NCBI RefSeq assembly: GCF_000981225.1
Contig: NZ_LAJC01000033.1
Span: 1-57,493 of the forward strand
DNA length: 57,493 nucleotides
DNA from: Allosalinactinospora lopnorensis
Lineage (GTDB): Bacteria; Actinomycetota; Actinomycetes; Streptosporangiales; Streptosporangiaceae
Direction: 5' to 3'
A model generated the notes under the pieces. The model was not told the origin of the DNA, did no database searches, and was given only the letters and a program-made list of their open reading frames with translations. The position numbers and the translations under genes are program-made. Shown piece by piece: positions 35,530 through 45,900 of the stretch. The stretch's first letter is position 1. Each line of letters opens with the position of its first letter.

Positions 35530-36072
35530 CTATGGTTCCCCGGCGATCCGCTTGATGGTTTCGACGCGGTCGTGTAGGGTGCCCGGCGGTATCTTGATGC
35601 AGTCGTAGCCGAGGTCGCGGTAGACCTCGAGGTGGACGTGCTCGAAGCGGACCGCCTCGGCCAGGTCGATGCGGCGGGCCGCGGTCGGCGTGACGAACCC
35701 CAGCAGCTGGATGAAGAAAACCTGCCGCTGGTAGACCTGTTCGGTTTCGATCCGGTCGAGCTCGCGCTCCAATCCCGGCGCGACCGGGTGGTCCAGGTAC
35801 CGGGCGAGGGCAAGGGTGCAGATCGGCGAGCGATCGTAGAACTGCACGGCGTCGGTGCCGCCGGTGGCCTTGGCCTGGCGCTGGTGTTGCAGTTGGCAGA
35901 TGCGGTCGGGAAACGACGGCTCGGTCCAGGGTTCGGCGCAGCCGCGAGCCTGTTCCAGGGCGATGAGGTCGGTGGCGGCCTCTTCGATCACCGTGTGGCC
36001 GTCGGCTTCCAGGGACCGGAGGATGGCCGTCTTGCCCGCACCGGGTGCACCGGTCAATATGTAGCGTTTCAA
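35530..36072 (-). CDS. AAA family ATPase (AAA_28-like)
   Basis: P-loop ATPase of 180 residues starting LKRYILTGAPGAGKTAILRSL (Walker A GAPGAGKT). VIEEAATDLIALEQARG and the SPICTLALARYL and VFFIQLL segments are typical of this ATPase/nucleotide kinase-like group. The start is TTG 36070-36072, with AGGAAAGGCAGG just upstream; no ATG lies near the Walker A. It converges with the metallopeptidase gene, 25 nt apart. The substrate is unknown. Confidence 0.8.
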   Translation of the reverse strand: MKRYILTGAPGAGKTAILRSLEADGHTVIEEAATDLIALEQARGCAEPWTEPSFPDRICQLQHQRQAKATGGTDAVQFYDRSPICTLALARYLDHPVAPGLERELDRIETEQVYQRQVFFIQLLGFVTPTAARRIDLAEAVRFEHVHLEVYRDLGYDCIKIPPGTLHDRVETIKRIAGEP

Positions 36073-36632
36073 GGGCCTGCCTTTCCTGCTCGAACGGGGA
36101 GTACCGGGTGCGGCCGAGACGATGATCGAGCGGTTCGATGGGCTGACCGCACGCCGGTTCGCCAGGCTGCCCCCATCTGGTCGCCGCGCTCGGCGAGCCG
36201 CTCCCGGGGAATCGGCACGACGCCGAAGTCTTCGAGCAGTCCGGGGGCGACCACGCCGCTCGCAACGCGACGGTAATCGCCGACGGCGGATATCGGGGCC
36301 GAGGAGCGTCGTCCCACATCGGCGTCCGTCCAAGAACGAGCCGCCGTCCGAGTGGAGAGGAGAGCACAGCGCCTCTCACCGGAGCGTGCGCCCGCACCGA
36401 GCACGCCGTCGCCTCGACGAAGTGCTGGAGCGTGCCGCGCGACCGCCGGCATCGCCCGTCTCCACATCCTCGCCCTCAACGACCGGACCACCCCCCCGGC
36501 AGCGGCCGCGCGGCCGCTGCCGGGTCAAGAACAACCGGTTACGGGACAAACCTTAGCGAGCCCTCCCGGGTGCGCGGTGGCCGCGCCGGCTGGCATGCTC
36601 GTCGTGGAGTGACCACGATCTGAGGGGGCCAC
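36073..36632. other. 560-nt region without a confident gene, containing a 30-bp palindrome
   Basis: Bases 36495-36509 are the exact reverse complement of 36510-36524. Otherwise overlapping open frames on both strands lack family resemblance. One minus-strand stretch at about 36140-36250 (DYRRVASGVVAPGLLEDFG, VPIPRERLAERGDQMG) looks protein-like but was not identified and has no clear start. It could be a gene relic. Confidence 0.4.
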
Positions 36633-37283
36633 GTGGAACGTATGGCGGCCGTGCTCATCACCTCCCGAACCGGAGCCGCGCCGCCGCCCGGTGTCGACCG
36701 CGGCTCCTTCGCTTCCGCCCTCACCGAGGACAGCTACGAGGTTCTCGCCGGGCTGGAACTCTGCGAGTCCACCGTCGTGGCCTGGGATGCGCTGCCCGAG
36801 CGGGCCGACTCGCTCGCGGCCGCGGCCGCCGAGGTGGTGTGGCCGGGTACACCGGTTTTCCGCGCCGGCGGGAGTACATCCGTCCGCGGGGCCCTGGAGA
36901 AGCTGACCGGGCACGGTGCCGAGCAGGCGGTCCTCGTCTCGGCCGACGCTCCCGACCTTCCGCCGTTGCTGATCGGCAAACTCTTCCGTGCGCTGGGCAA
37001 CGCCGAGGTCGCGGTGTGCCCCGCTGAGAGCGGCGGACTTGTCGCTCTCGCGGCCCGCCTGCCGTTTCCGGAGTGGCCGGGCGAGCCGGATCTCGACGAT
37101 CCGGACGTCCTAGGGGCGCTCACCTCGGCCCGCCCCGAGCGCCGCGCCCTTTCGACCGTCCCCGGGTGGCACCGGCTGCGCGGCCCCGCTGACATCTCCC
37201 GCCTCGACCCGGGACTGGAGGGGTGGGAGAACACCCGTGCACTGCTCGCGGGGCGGACGGGTCCACCGCCAAAGTCCGGCTAG
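36633..37283 (+). CDS. DUF2064-like protein (glycosyltransferase-A/nucleotidyltransferase fold)
   Basis: A 216-residue protein. The central AVLVSADAPDLPPLLIGKLFRAL followed by AEVAVCPAESGGLVALAARL corresponds to the DUF2064/CofC-like sugar- or nucleotidyl-transferase fold. An N-terminal DxD-like catalytic signature is not evident, so activity is uncertain. Its TAG stop shares CTAG (37280-37283) with the TAG of the convergent Nudix gene, so the two genes overlap tail to tail by 4 bp. Confidence 0.6.
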   Translation: MERMAAVLITSRTGAAPPPGVDRGSFASALTEDSYEVLAGLELCESTVVAWDALPERADSLAAAAAEVVWPGTPVFRAGGSTSVRGALEKLTGHGAEQAVLVSADAPDLPPLLIGKLFRALGNAEVAVCPAESGGLVALAARLPFPEWPGEPDLDDPDVLGALTSARPERRALSTVPGWHRLRGPADISRLDPGLEGWENTRALLAGRTGPPPKSG

Positions 37284-37837
37284 CCGCTGTCCACGACGGT
37301 GCGGACCGCGTGTGCCGCCGCGCGGACCAGGGAGCGGCAGGCGGCGTCGGTGGGTTCGGGGAGGTCGTCCGCCGGGAACCAGTCGAGATCGTCGGATTCG
37401 GATTCGGCGCGGATGAGGGGGGCGCCGTTCCGGGCGACCGCCGCGTACTGCACATCGAGGTGCCACGTGCCCCCGCCACAGGGGACCCAGTGCTTGTCGA
37501 GCCGCACCGGATCGGGCAGCAGGGACAGTTCCGCCACCCCGGACTCCTCGGTGGCCTCGCGCAGTGCGGCCTGTGCCAGCGAGCTGTCACCGGGCTCGCA
37601 ATGGCCGCCGGTCTGCAGCCACATCCGCAGCCCCCGGTGCAGGGTGAGCACGGCCTTCTCGCCGCGGGGATCGACGATCACGGCGCTCGCTGTGATGTGC
37701 CCCGGCAGGCACTCGCGCAGCATCCCGTCGGGAAAGCTCGCCAGGTGCGCCAGGTACTCGCGGCGCAGCGCCTCCTGCGCGCCGTCAGGAGCGGTCCACA
37801 GGGAGAGGACTTCCCGGGCGTCGCCGTGCAGTGTCAC
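37280..37837 (-). CDS. Nudix hydrolase
   Basis: A 185-residue Nudix protein. The Nudix box is GGHCEPGDSSLAQAALREATEESGV. The Arg of the canonical GxxxExxx pattern is replaced in part (GDSSL), but the REATEE core is intact. GTG 37835-37837 overlaps the stop of the upstream DUF2342 gene as GTGA, implying translational coupling. Substrate unknown. The same pairing of DUF2342 and Nudix genes occurs in other actinobacteria as I recall. Confidence 0.85.
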   Translation of the reverse strand: MTLHGDAREVLSLWTAPDGAQEALRREYLAHLASFPDGMLRECLPGHITASAVIVDPRGEKAVLTLHRGLRMWLQTGGHCEPGDSSLAQAALREATEESGVAELSLLPDPVRLDKHWVPCGGGTWHLDVQYAAVARNGAPLIRAESESDDLDWFPADDLPEPTDAACRSLVRAAAHAVRTVVDSG

Positions 37838-39240
37838 CTGCCGTCCTCGCCCTCGTCGTCCTTGCCGTCGTCCTGCCTCTCCTCGCCATCGCCCTCGGTG
37901 AATTGCGAGATGTCGAGGTGGCCGGCCTCGGAGTCGGCCTGGCCGCTGACGAACGCGTCGGGGTCGTCGAGATCGGAGCTGGACGGCATCAGGTCGGGGT
38001 GCTCCCAAATGGCGTCGCGCCCCTGCACCCCGTGGGCCTCCTGCAACCCGTTCCACAGTTGGCCGGCTTCCCGCAGCCGGCGCGGCCGCAGTTCGAGTCC
38101 CACAAGCGTGGCGAAGGTGTGCTCGGCCGGGCCGCCCGTGGCTCTGCGCCGCCGGCTGGCCTCGGCCAGCGAGGCCTCATGCGGAAGCCGACCGGCGACG
38201 GCGGAGCCGACCACCACCGACACCCACCCCTCGATCAGGGCGAGCATGGTCTCCAGCCGCGCCAGCGAGGCCTTCTGCTGCGGCGTGTCCTGCGGCTGGA
38301 ACAGTCCCTCGCCCTCGGTGCCGGACAGCGCCTCCTGCAGCGCCTCGGGACTGGAGATGTCGATCTGGCCCAGCTTCTCCTCGAGTCCGCTCATGTCGAA
38401 CGACATGCCGAGCGCGTACTCCTCGACCAGGCTGAACAGGTGCGCCCGCAGCCAGGGCACGTGGCCGAAGAGGCGGTGCAGCGCCACCTCGCGGGCGGCG
38501 AGGTACAGCCGCACCTCGTCCTCCGGGATCTCCAGCCCTTCGCCGAACTTCTGGACTCCCGCCGGCAGCAGTGCCGCGCCCCCCTCCTCTCCCAGGGGAA
38601 GGCCGACGTCCGTGGAGCCCACCACCTCGCGGGCCAGCTCGCCGATGGCCTGGCCTGCCTGCTGACCGACGAGCATGCCGCCCATTTGCTGCACCATGCC
38701 CATCAGCGGACCGGCCATGGACTGCATCTCCTCCGGGAGGTTCTGCCCCATGGACTCCACGATTCGGGAGGTCAGCGGCTCGCACAGCCGCGACCAGGTC
38801 GGCATGGTCTGCTCGACCCACTCCGACCGGCTCCACGCCTGCATGGTGTGCACACCCGACGGCAGCACGGTGGCCTCGTTCAACCACAGGTCCGCCAGCC
38901 GCAGTGCCTCCTGCACCTGGGCGTTCTCCGCCGGGCTCACACTGGCGTCGCCCTGCTGGGAGACCGTGTGCCGGGCGATGTTCCTGGCCATGTCCCAGTT
39001 GACCGTGGTGGAGCGGCCTCCCTGCTCCTCAGGTGACGACTGCGCCGCCATCATGTCGGCGAACTGGCGGAGCATCTGCGCCATCTGCTGTGGGTCTCCG
39101 AATGGGAACCCGCCCGGCATGTTCGGGTCCCCCCCACCTGGACCGCCCCTTCCAGGACCCGAGCCGGAATCGCCCGACCCCCGCCCGGACTCGTCATTGG
39201 GGTCGTTCGGCATGCTGAAACCAAAGGGTAGGTCGCTCAC
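37834..39240 (-). CDS. DUF2342 zinc-dependent metalloprotease-like protein (Rv3195 type)
   Basis: A 468-residue protein of the actinobacterial DUF2342 family, predicted as zinc-dependent metalloprotease. The N-terminal 60 residues are Gly/Ser/Pro-rich, followed by helices rich in Met/Gln (QMAQMLRQFADMMAAQ, MAGPLMGMVQQMGGMLVGQQ). The presumed metal site is AAREVALHRLFGHVPWLRAH. The C-terminus is acidic. GTG 39240 has GAGG 8 nt upstream. Catalytic activity is inferred from fold prediction only. It is divergent from the epimerase gene. Confidence 0.85.
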   Translation of the reverse strand: MSDLPFGFSMPNDPNDESGRGSGDSGSGPGRGGPGGGDPNMPGGFPFGDPQQMAQMLRQFADMMAAQSSPEEQGGRSTTVNWDMARNIARHTVSQQGDASVSPAENAQVQEALRLADLWLNEATVLPSGVHTMQAWSRSEWVEQTMPTWSRLCEPLTSRIVESMGQNLPEEMQSMAGPLMGMVQQMGGMLVGQQAGQAIGELAREVVGSTDVGLPLGEEGGAALLPAGVQKFGEGLEIPEDEVRLYLAAREVALHRLFGHVPWLRAHLFSLVEEYALGMSFDMSGLEEKLGQIDISSPEALQEALSGTEGEGLFQPQDTPQQKASLARLETMLALIEGWVSVVVGSAVAGRLPHEASLAEASRRRRATGGPAEHTFATLVGLELRPRRLREAGQLWNGLQEAHGVQGRDAIWEHPDLMPSSSDLDDPDAFVSGQADSEAGHLDISQFTEGDGEERQDDGKDDEGEDGR

Positions 39241-39305
39241 GATTAGACCTCAGGGCAGGATAGAAATGTCTCCACTAGTGTCACGTTAGCTGGGAGCCGC
39301 CCGGA

Positions 39306-40430
39306 GTGAGTACCCAAAGCAGCCAGGTTCGCCCACAGCACAGTCCAGGAGCCGGTGGGCCGGTGGTCGCTGTCACCGGAGCCGCCTCGGACATTGGGCG
39401 TATGCTCGTGGAACGACTGCTCTCGGCCGCAGGTTCCGGTGCCGTCGGGAAGGTCGTCGCCATCGACGACCACAGCGAGGATATCGAAGGTGTGACCTGG
39501 GAGGTCGCTGATATCTGCGATCCGCGTCTGGCGCCTCGGATCTCCGGAGTGGACGTGCTCGCGCACGTCGACGACGACAGGTCCCTGGAGACACCGCCCG
39601 CGGAGCGCCGGACGCACAACATCCGCGCCGCGCAGACCGTTCTCACGGCGGCGGCGGCCGAACGCGTCCCCCGTGTCATCCTGCTCACCAGCACCATGGT
39701 CTACGGCGCCGCCCCGGACAACCCCGTGCCGATGCCCGAGGACGCCCCGGTCTCGCCGGAGAGCGGTACGGGCCTGATCGGGGACTTCGCCGAGATCGAG
39801 GACCTGGCCCACCTGGCCCGCCGCGCCCACCCCGGGCTGTCGGTAACGGTGGTCCGTCCCGCCCCGCTGGTCGGGCCGGGACTCGACACGCTGCTCACGC
39901 GGCACTTCGCGGCCCCACGGCTGCTGGCTGTGAAAGGCCGGGAGCAGACATGGCAGTTCTGCCACGTCGACGACCTGGTCAGCGCGCTGGAGTTCCTCAT
40001 CGTCAACGAAGTCGACGGCAAGGACGGCGCGCTGGCGGTGGGCTGCGACGGCTCGCTCAGCCAGGCGGAGGCCGAAGAGATCGCGCAGTTGCGCAGCTTC
40101 GAGGTCCCCGCGAACGTGGCCTTCAACGCCACCCAGCGGCTGCACCGGGTCGGTATCACACCCGCTTCGGCGAGTGAGCTGAAGTTCCTGGTCTACCCGT
40201 GTGTCGTCGACTGCGCCACGCTGCGGGAGGCCGGGTGGCGGCCCGAGTACGGCAACGCCGAGTCGCTGCGCGCGCTACTGGAGGCACGGGCGGGCAAGCA
40301 CGCCCTGGTCGGCCGGAATCTGGGCCGCAAGGAGGCCACGATCACTGTGGCCAGCGCGGCGGGCGCGGCCGTCGCCGCGGTGGGCACCACCGCGGCGATC
40401 CGCTACCTGCGGAAGCGGCGCAAGAGCTGA
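39306..40430 (+). CDS. NAD-dependent epimerase/dehydratase family protein
   Basis: Extended SDR-fold protein of 374 residues. The nucleotide-binding VAVTGAASDIGRMLVERL is a slightly altered GxxGxxG. LLTSTMVYGAAPDNP provides the Ser/Thr-Tyr positions, though the usual YxxxK Lys is not obvious, so catalysis is doubtful. A C-terminal helix (TITVASAAGAAVAAVGTTAAIRYL) followed by RKRRKS anchors it in the membrane. GTG start at 39306. It is divergent from the DUF2342 gene. Confidence 0.82.
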   Translation: MSTQSSQVRPQHSPGAGGPVVAVTGAASDIGRMLVERLLSAAGSGAVGKVVAIDDHSEDIEGVTWEVADICDPRLAPRISGVDVLAHVDDDRSLETPPAERRTHNIRAAQTVLTAAAAERVPRVILLTSTMVYGAAPDNPVPMPEDAPVSPESGTGLIGDFAEIEDLAHLARRAHPGLSVTVVRPAPLVGPGLDTLLTRHFAAPRLLAVKGREQTWQFCHVDDLVSALEFLIVNEVDGKDGALAVGCDGSLSQAEAEEIAQLRSFEVPANVAFNATQRLHRVGITPASASELKFLVYPCVVDCATLREAGWRPEYGNAESLRALLEARAGKHALVGRNLGRKEATITVASAAGAAVAAVGTTAAIRYLRKRRKS

Positions 40431-40525
40431 CCGCGGACGGGGAGCCCGCCCGGTTACGGCGGACGGCGCCGGGTAGTGCCGGGTAGTTCCGCCGACTGGG
40501 AGATGTCGTTGGTAACGTCGGCATT

Positions 40526-40963
40526 GTGGAATCGATCACCCTGGTAGGACTGCGCGACACCCCGCTCTCCATCGACGAGGTCGTCTCCTCTGTGGCCGAC
40601 GCCAAGGCCGGCGGGGCGGCGTTCTTCGCCGGTACGGTCCGCGACCACGACCACGGACGCGGTGTGCAGGCCCTGTCGTACTCCGCCCACCCCTCGGCCG
40701 AGGCCGAGATGCGGCGCGTCATGGAGAAGGTGGTGGCCGACACCTCCGAGGACGGCCGCCCGGTGTGGCGGGTAGCGGCGCTGCACCGCGTCGGCGACTT
40801 GCGCATCGGCGACACCGCGGTCGTCGTCGCGGCCGCGGCGGCCCACCGCGAGGAGGCGTTCGACGCCTGCCGCCGGCTCATCGACGACATCAAGGCCGAG
40901 GTCCCGATCTGGAAGCACCAGGTCTTCACGGACGGGAGGGCGGAATGGGTCGGCGCCTGCTAG
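40526..40963 (+). CDS. moaE: Molybdopterin synthase catalytic subunit MoaE
   Basis: Large subunit of molybdopterin synthase, 145 residues, which inserts sulfur from MoaD thiocarboxylate into precursor Z. Signature features: GAAFFAGTVRDHDHGRGV (Arg of FxGxVR), ALSYSAHPSAEAEM, WRVAALHRVGDLRIGD, and C-terminal EVPIWKHQVFTDGRAEWVG (active-site Lys). GTG 40526 is preceded by TAACGT ending 7 nt upstream (leaderless). The MoeZ at 16.5 kb would charge its MoaD partner. No moaD is seen in the window. Confidence 0.93.
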   Translation: MESITLVGLRDTPLSIDEVVSSVADAKAGGAAFFAGTVRDHDHGRGVQALSYSAHPSAEAEMRRVMEKVVADTSEDGRPVWRVAALHRVGDLRIGDTAVVVAAAAAHREEAFDACRRLIDDIKAEVPIWKHQVFTDGRAEWVGAC

Positions 40964-41026
40964 AGCCGGATCCGGCCCGGGAACCGGTGCCGGGCGGGAG
41001 GCGCGACTCGGTTTAGGCTGTGCATC

Positions 41027-42082
41027 ATGTTCCGTCGTGCCATGACCCTGATCGTCGCATCCGCCCTGCTTGTCGCCCTTGCGGCCGGAGGGATGTTCCT
41101 TCCCGTCCCTTACCTCGTCGCTTCGCCGGGCATCGCCCTGAACACCATCGGCGAGGTCGAGGGGGAGCAGGTCATCCGGGTCGAGGGCGAGGAGAGCTAC
41201 CAGCACGACGGCGAGCTCACCATGGTCACCGTGCAGTACGCCGGCGGTCCCGGTACCCGGATGGACATGTTCACGGTCCTGAGCGCGTGGTTGTCGCCCA
41301 ACCAGGCCGTACTCCCCGAAGAGGCCCTCTTTCCGCCCGACCGGAGCCTGGAGGAGATCAGCGAGAGCCAGAACCTGCAGATGGACGATTCCCAGACCGC
41401 CGCCACCGCCGCGGCCCTCAACGAAATGGGGGTCGACTACCAGATCCAGTCCGTCGTCGTCGGCGTCGGCGAGGGCATGCCCGCCGAGGGGGAGCTGGAG
41501 GACGGCGACCTGATCACCGAGGTCGACGGCGAGCCGGTGGACGGCAAGGAGGAGACCGTTGAACAGGTCTCGGGCCGCGAGCCGGGCGACCCTGTCGGGC
41601 TGACCGTGCTCCGCGACGGCGAGACCGAAGAGCTCTCGCTGACCACCGCCGAGGACGAGGAGGGCAACGCGGTCGTCGGGATCATGATCGACAACGAGAT
41701 GAAGTTCCCGTTCGACGTCGAGATCGCCGTCGGCGAGATCGGGGGACCGAGCGCCGGGATGATGTTCGCTCTGGGCATCACGGACCGCCTCAGTGCGGAG
41801 GGGCTCACCGGCGGGCACACCATCGCGGGAACCGGCACCATCGACCCGAACGGCAACGTGGGCGGTGTGAGCGGCGTGGAGCAGAAGATGGTCAGCGCCG
41901 TTCAGAAAGGGGCGGAGTACTTCTTCGTGGCGGAGGAGAACTGCCCGCACACCTTCCAATCGGCGGCGAGCGGCCAGGTCGACGTGGTCAAGGTCGACGA
42001 GCTCGGCGACGCCCTCGACGCCCTGGAGAAGATCCGGGCCGGCGCGGGGCCGGGAGACCTGCCCATCTGCGAGCCGAACTGA
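41027..42082 (+). CDS. PDZ and Lon-type (S16) protease, Rv3194c type
   Basis: Membrane-anchored serine protease of 351 residues. N-terminal signal anchor (MTLIVASALLVALAAGGMFL), a PDZ domain in the middle (SVVVGVGEGMPAEGELEDGDLITEVDGEPV), and a C-terminal Lon S16 domain with the Ser-Lys dyad Ser242 (GGPSAGMMFA) and Lys287 (VEQKMVSA). Active site outside the membrane; substrates unknown. The start is supported by TAGGCT ending 7 nt upstream (41014-41019, leaderless). Adjacent to the UPF0182 region as in mycobacteria. Confidence 0.9.
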   Translation: MFRRAMTLIVASALLVALAAGGMFLPVPYLVASPGIALNTIGEVEGEQVIRVEGEESYQHDGELTMVTVQYAGGPGTRMDMFTVLSAWLSPNQAVLPEEALFPPDRSLEEISESQNLQMDDSQTAATAAALNEMGVDYQIQSVVVGVGEGMPAEGELEDGDLITEVDGEPVDGKEETVEQVSGREPGDPVGLTVLRDGETEELSLTTAEDEEGNAVVGIMIDNEMKFPFDVEIAVGEIGGPSAGMMFALGITDRLSAEGLTGGHTIAGTGTIDPNGNVGGVSGVEQKMVSAVQKGAEYFFVAEENCPHTFQSAASGQVDVVKVDELGDALDALEKIRAGAGPGDLPICEPN

Positions 42083-42153
42083 GGCCGCTCACCGGGACGC
42101 AGCGGTGAGGAGGTTCCCACCGCCGCGCCGTCCATTGGGCGGTCCGCGGTGCG

Positions 42154-42723
42154 CTAACCGTTCTCCGCCTCGTCGTCCTCCAGGGTGAGGGCCAGCGCGG
42201 AGGTGAGCGCCGGCACCAGGTCCTCCCCGTTGAGCACCTGGTCTTCGCTGTCGTACTGGCGCATCCGCAGGGCCGAGTGTCGCCCGCCGTCGCGCAGCAC
42301 GCCCGCGATCATCCGCACTTCCTGGGTGCCGGGCTGCTCCTGGGCCCACTTCCCGGAATCGGACCCTTCCGGCGGGGCCAGGGTCTCGTCCGACCCCTGG
42401 ACCACCAGGCGCTCCATGACCAGCGCGCAGCCGGTCACCGCCTCGGGCCAGGCCATCCGCCCCAGTGCCTCCTCCACGGCCATCCCGGAGGGGAGCGGTT
42501 CCTGCTCGATCGGGGTGAGGTCCTCGGCGGCGACATCCTCGCCCAGCCCCAGCATCTCGGCGAGCGCGGGCTCGCGCTCCACCAGGTCAGTGGTCGGTAC
42601 CAGGGCGTAGACGCGGATCGGCTGGTCCCAGCCCTGCTCCGCTGCGTGGCGCTCCAGGTCCATCACGGCTTCACGAATGTTGAAAGACACCCCTCCATGG
42701 TGGCCGATGACCGGAGCGGACAC
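42154..42723 (-). CDS. PPA1309 family protein
   Basis: Conserved actinobacterial protein of 189 residues, function unknown. WDQPIRVYALVPTTDLVEREPALAEML near the N-terminus and EEALGRMAWPEAVTGCALVMERLVV in the middle match the family pattern as I recall it. The stretch EVRMIAGVLRDGGRHSALRMRQYDS follows. The start is uncertain (GTG 42723 or GTG 42690); neither has a good ribosome site. It is divergent from the UPF0182 gene and converges with the Lon/PDZ gene. Confidence 0.78.
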   Translation of the reverse strand: MSAPVIGHHGGVSFNIREAVMDLERHAAEQGWDQPIRVYALVPTTDLVEREPALAEMLGLGEDVAAEDLTPIEQEPLPSGMAVEEALGRMAWPEAVTGCALVMERLVVQGSDETLAPPEGSDSGKWAQEQPGTQEVRMIAGVLRDGGRHSALRMRQYDSEDQVLNGEDLVPALTSALALTLEDDEAENG

Positions 42724-42936
42724 TCACACACCGCGAAGTAGGGTCGGAAAGTACGCTGTCAGGACATCAGCGGCTCGATGCGGGGCCGAGTCCGGGGCGA
42801 TGTCATGTTGTCATCGGCGCGACGCATGGTTCGGGAACCTGGAGCGCCCCCCGTAAGTTGCCGATAAGAAGAACGCACCGCAACGAGGGACGAAGATGTC
42901 CTGCCCGATCAGTGATAACCGTAACGAGGGGGAGGC

Positions 42937-45900
42937 GTGAGCTTCCGATCGCCCGGCGCACCGACTGCGCGTATGCCTCGTCGATCCCGGCTGCTCGCGC
43001 CTGTCGCGGCAGGCGTGGTCGTCATCATCGCGGGACTGATGATCGCCGCGAACTTCTGGACCGATTACAAGTGGTTCGACTCCGTCGGCTACACCTCGGT
43101 CTTCCTGACAGAGTTGCGGACGCGGGCCATGCTGTTCGCGGCCGGAGCCCTGGTGATGGCGCTCATCGTCGGAGTCAGCATCTACTTCGCGTACCGTACG
43201 CGCCCGCTCTCCCGGCCCATGAGCCTGGAACAGCAGGGGCTCGACCGATACCGGATGTCGATCGACCCGCACCGCAAACTGTTCTTCTGGCTGGTCACCG
43301 GTGGGCTCGCGCTGCTCGCCGGCGCGTCGGCGAGCGGTGAATGGGGCTCCTACCTGCAGTTCTCCAACTCCGCGCCGTTCGGCGAGACCGATCCGCAGTT
43401 CGGCATAGACATCTCCTTCTTCGCGTTCGTCTACCCCTTCCTGCGGGTGATCCTCGGTTACCTGTTCGCGGCGGTGGTTCTCGCGTTCATCGCCGCGGTG
43501 ATCGTGCACTACCTCTACGGCGGTGTCCGGCTGCAGACGCAGGGCCAGCGCGCCACCCCCGCGGCCCGGGTTCACCTGTCGGTACTGCTCGGCGCGTTCG
43601 TCCTGCTGAAGGCGGCGGCGTACTGGCTCGACCGCTACGGTCTCGTCTTCTCCGACCGCGGCTACGCCTTCGGCGCGTCCTACACCGACGTCACAGCAGT
43701 GCTGTACGCGAAGATGATCCTGTTCATCATCGCGATCATCTGCGCCGCACTGTTCTTCGCGAACATCTACTTCAAGAACGCGATGGTGCCGACGGTCAGC
43801 CTCGGCCTGCTCGTGCTCTCGGCGGTACTGGTCGGGGGCGTCTACCCGGCGATCGTCCAGCAGTTCACGGTGAGCCCGAACGAGCAGCGGCTGGAAAACC
43901 CCTACATCGAGCGCAACATCCAGGCCACGCGGGACGCCTACGGCATCTCCGACGCCGAGGTCGAAACCTACGACGCCCAGACCGAGCTGAACGCGCAGGA
44001 GCTGGCGGAGGAGGCCGAGACGATCCCGAGCGTCCGCCTCGTCGACCCCTCTGTCGTCTCGCAGACCTTCCAGCAGATGCAGCAGGTCCGCGGCTTCTAC
44101 CAGTTCCCCGAGGTCCTGGAGGTCGACCGGTACCAGGACGACGAGGGCCAACTGGTGGACACCATCATCGCCGCCCGCGAGCTGGACGGTCCGCCCGAGG
44201 GCCAGGACAACTGGCTGACCCGGCACCTCGTCTACACCCACGGCTTCGGCGTCGTCGCCGCCGCGGGCAACCAGGTCGACAACGAAGGGCGCCCGGCCTT
44301 CACCGAGTACAACATCCCGCCCACGGGTGAGCTCTCCGATGTCGTCGGCGAGTACGAGCCGCGCATCTACTTCGGCCGCGAAGGCGCCGAATACGTCATC
44401 GTCAACGCCGAGCCCGAGTACGACTACCCGCTCGACGCCGGGACCGAGGACGTTCCCACCACCGAGGACGCCGATCCGGAGCAGGGCGGGCCTGAGCCAG
44501 ACAACGCGCAGCCGCCCGCCGACAGCGAGGCCGCCACGCAGCGTGCCGACGGCGCAGAGGAGGGCCAAGGCGGCGAGGGCGAGCAGGCTGACGAGGAGAG
44601 CGGAGGCCAGGGCGGCCAAGGCGACGATAGCCAGGCCACCAACCACTACGACGGCGAAGGCGGCGTCCTCCTCAGTAACTTCTTCGACCGGATCCTGTAC
44701 GCGATGAAGTACCAGGAGCCGGACATCCTGCTGAACAACGCGATCACCAGCGAGTCGCAGATCCTCTACGAGCGCGACCCCGCTGACCGTGTCGAGAAGG
44801 TCGCCCCGTTCCTCACGACCGACGGCAAGCCGTACCCGGCCGTGGTCGACGGCCGCGTGCAGTGGGTGGTCGACGCCTACACCACGTCCAACGGCTACCC
44901 GTACGCGACGCAGATCGACCTGAACGCCGCCACGGAGGACACGTTCACCGAAGGCACCGAGACGGTGCAGGCTCTGCCCGGCAACCAGATCAACTACATC
45001 CGCAACTCGGTCAAGGCCACCGTCGACGCCTACGACGGCACGGTGAAGCTGTACGGCTGGGAGGAGGACGACCCGGTCCTGCAGACCTGGGCCGCGGCGT
45101 TCCCCGGCATCGTCACCGAGCGGGACGAGATCAGCGAAGAGCTGCAGCAGCACCTGCGCTACCCCGATGACATCTACAAGGTGCAGCGGGAGATCATGAA
45201 GCGCTACCACATCACCGATGCCGACGCCTTCTACGGCGGGCAGGACTTCTGGGACGTCCCGGCCGACCCCACGCAGGACGGCGAAACCCCGGAGCCGCCC
45301 TACCGGCAGACGCTGCACTACCCCGGTGACGATGCGGCGAGCTTCTCGCTGACGTCGACGTTCGTGCCCCGGGGGCGTGAGAACCTGGCCGCGTTCATGG
45401 CGGTCGACAGCGATCCCGACTCCGATGAGTACGGCAAGCTGCGGCTGCTGGAGCTGCCGCGCAGCACCGTGATCCTCGGTCCCGGTCAGGTCCAGAACGC
45501 GTTCGACTCCGACGCGGACATGCGTGAAGTGCTGCTGCCGCTGGAGCAGAGCGAAGCCGAGGTGACCAACGGCAACCTGCTGACACTGCCGTTCGCCGGG
45601 GGGCTGCTCTACGTCGAGCCGCTCTTCGTGCAGGCGGGCGGCGGCGGCGAAGCTCCTTCCCGCTACTGCAGCAGGTGATGGTCGGTTTCGGCGACGAGGT
45701 CGCCATCGGCGGCAACCTCCAGGAGGCCCTGAACAACCTGTTCGACGGCGAGGAAGCGCCGCTGGACGAGGGCGAGGATGAGGAGGCCCCGTCGGAGGAG
45801 GAAGCCGCGGAGGACGGCTCTGACACCGACAACGAGCTCTCCTCGGCTCTGAGCGACGCCGCCGAGGCCTACGAGGAGGGTCAGGAAGCCCTGCAGGAGG

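Noticed and set aside
42811-45318. 835-residue ORF antisense to UPF0182
   Set aside because: Composition-driven shadow of a GC-rich gene; Val/Asp/Leu/Gly pattern without domain or start signals.
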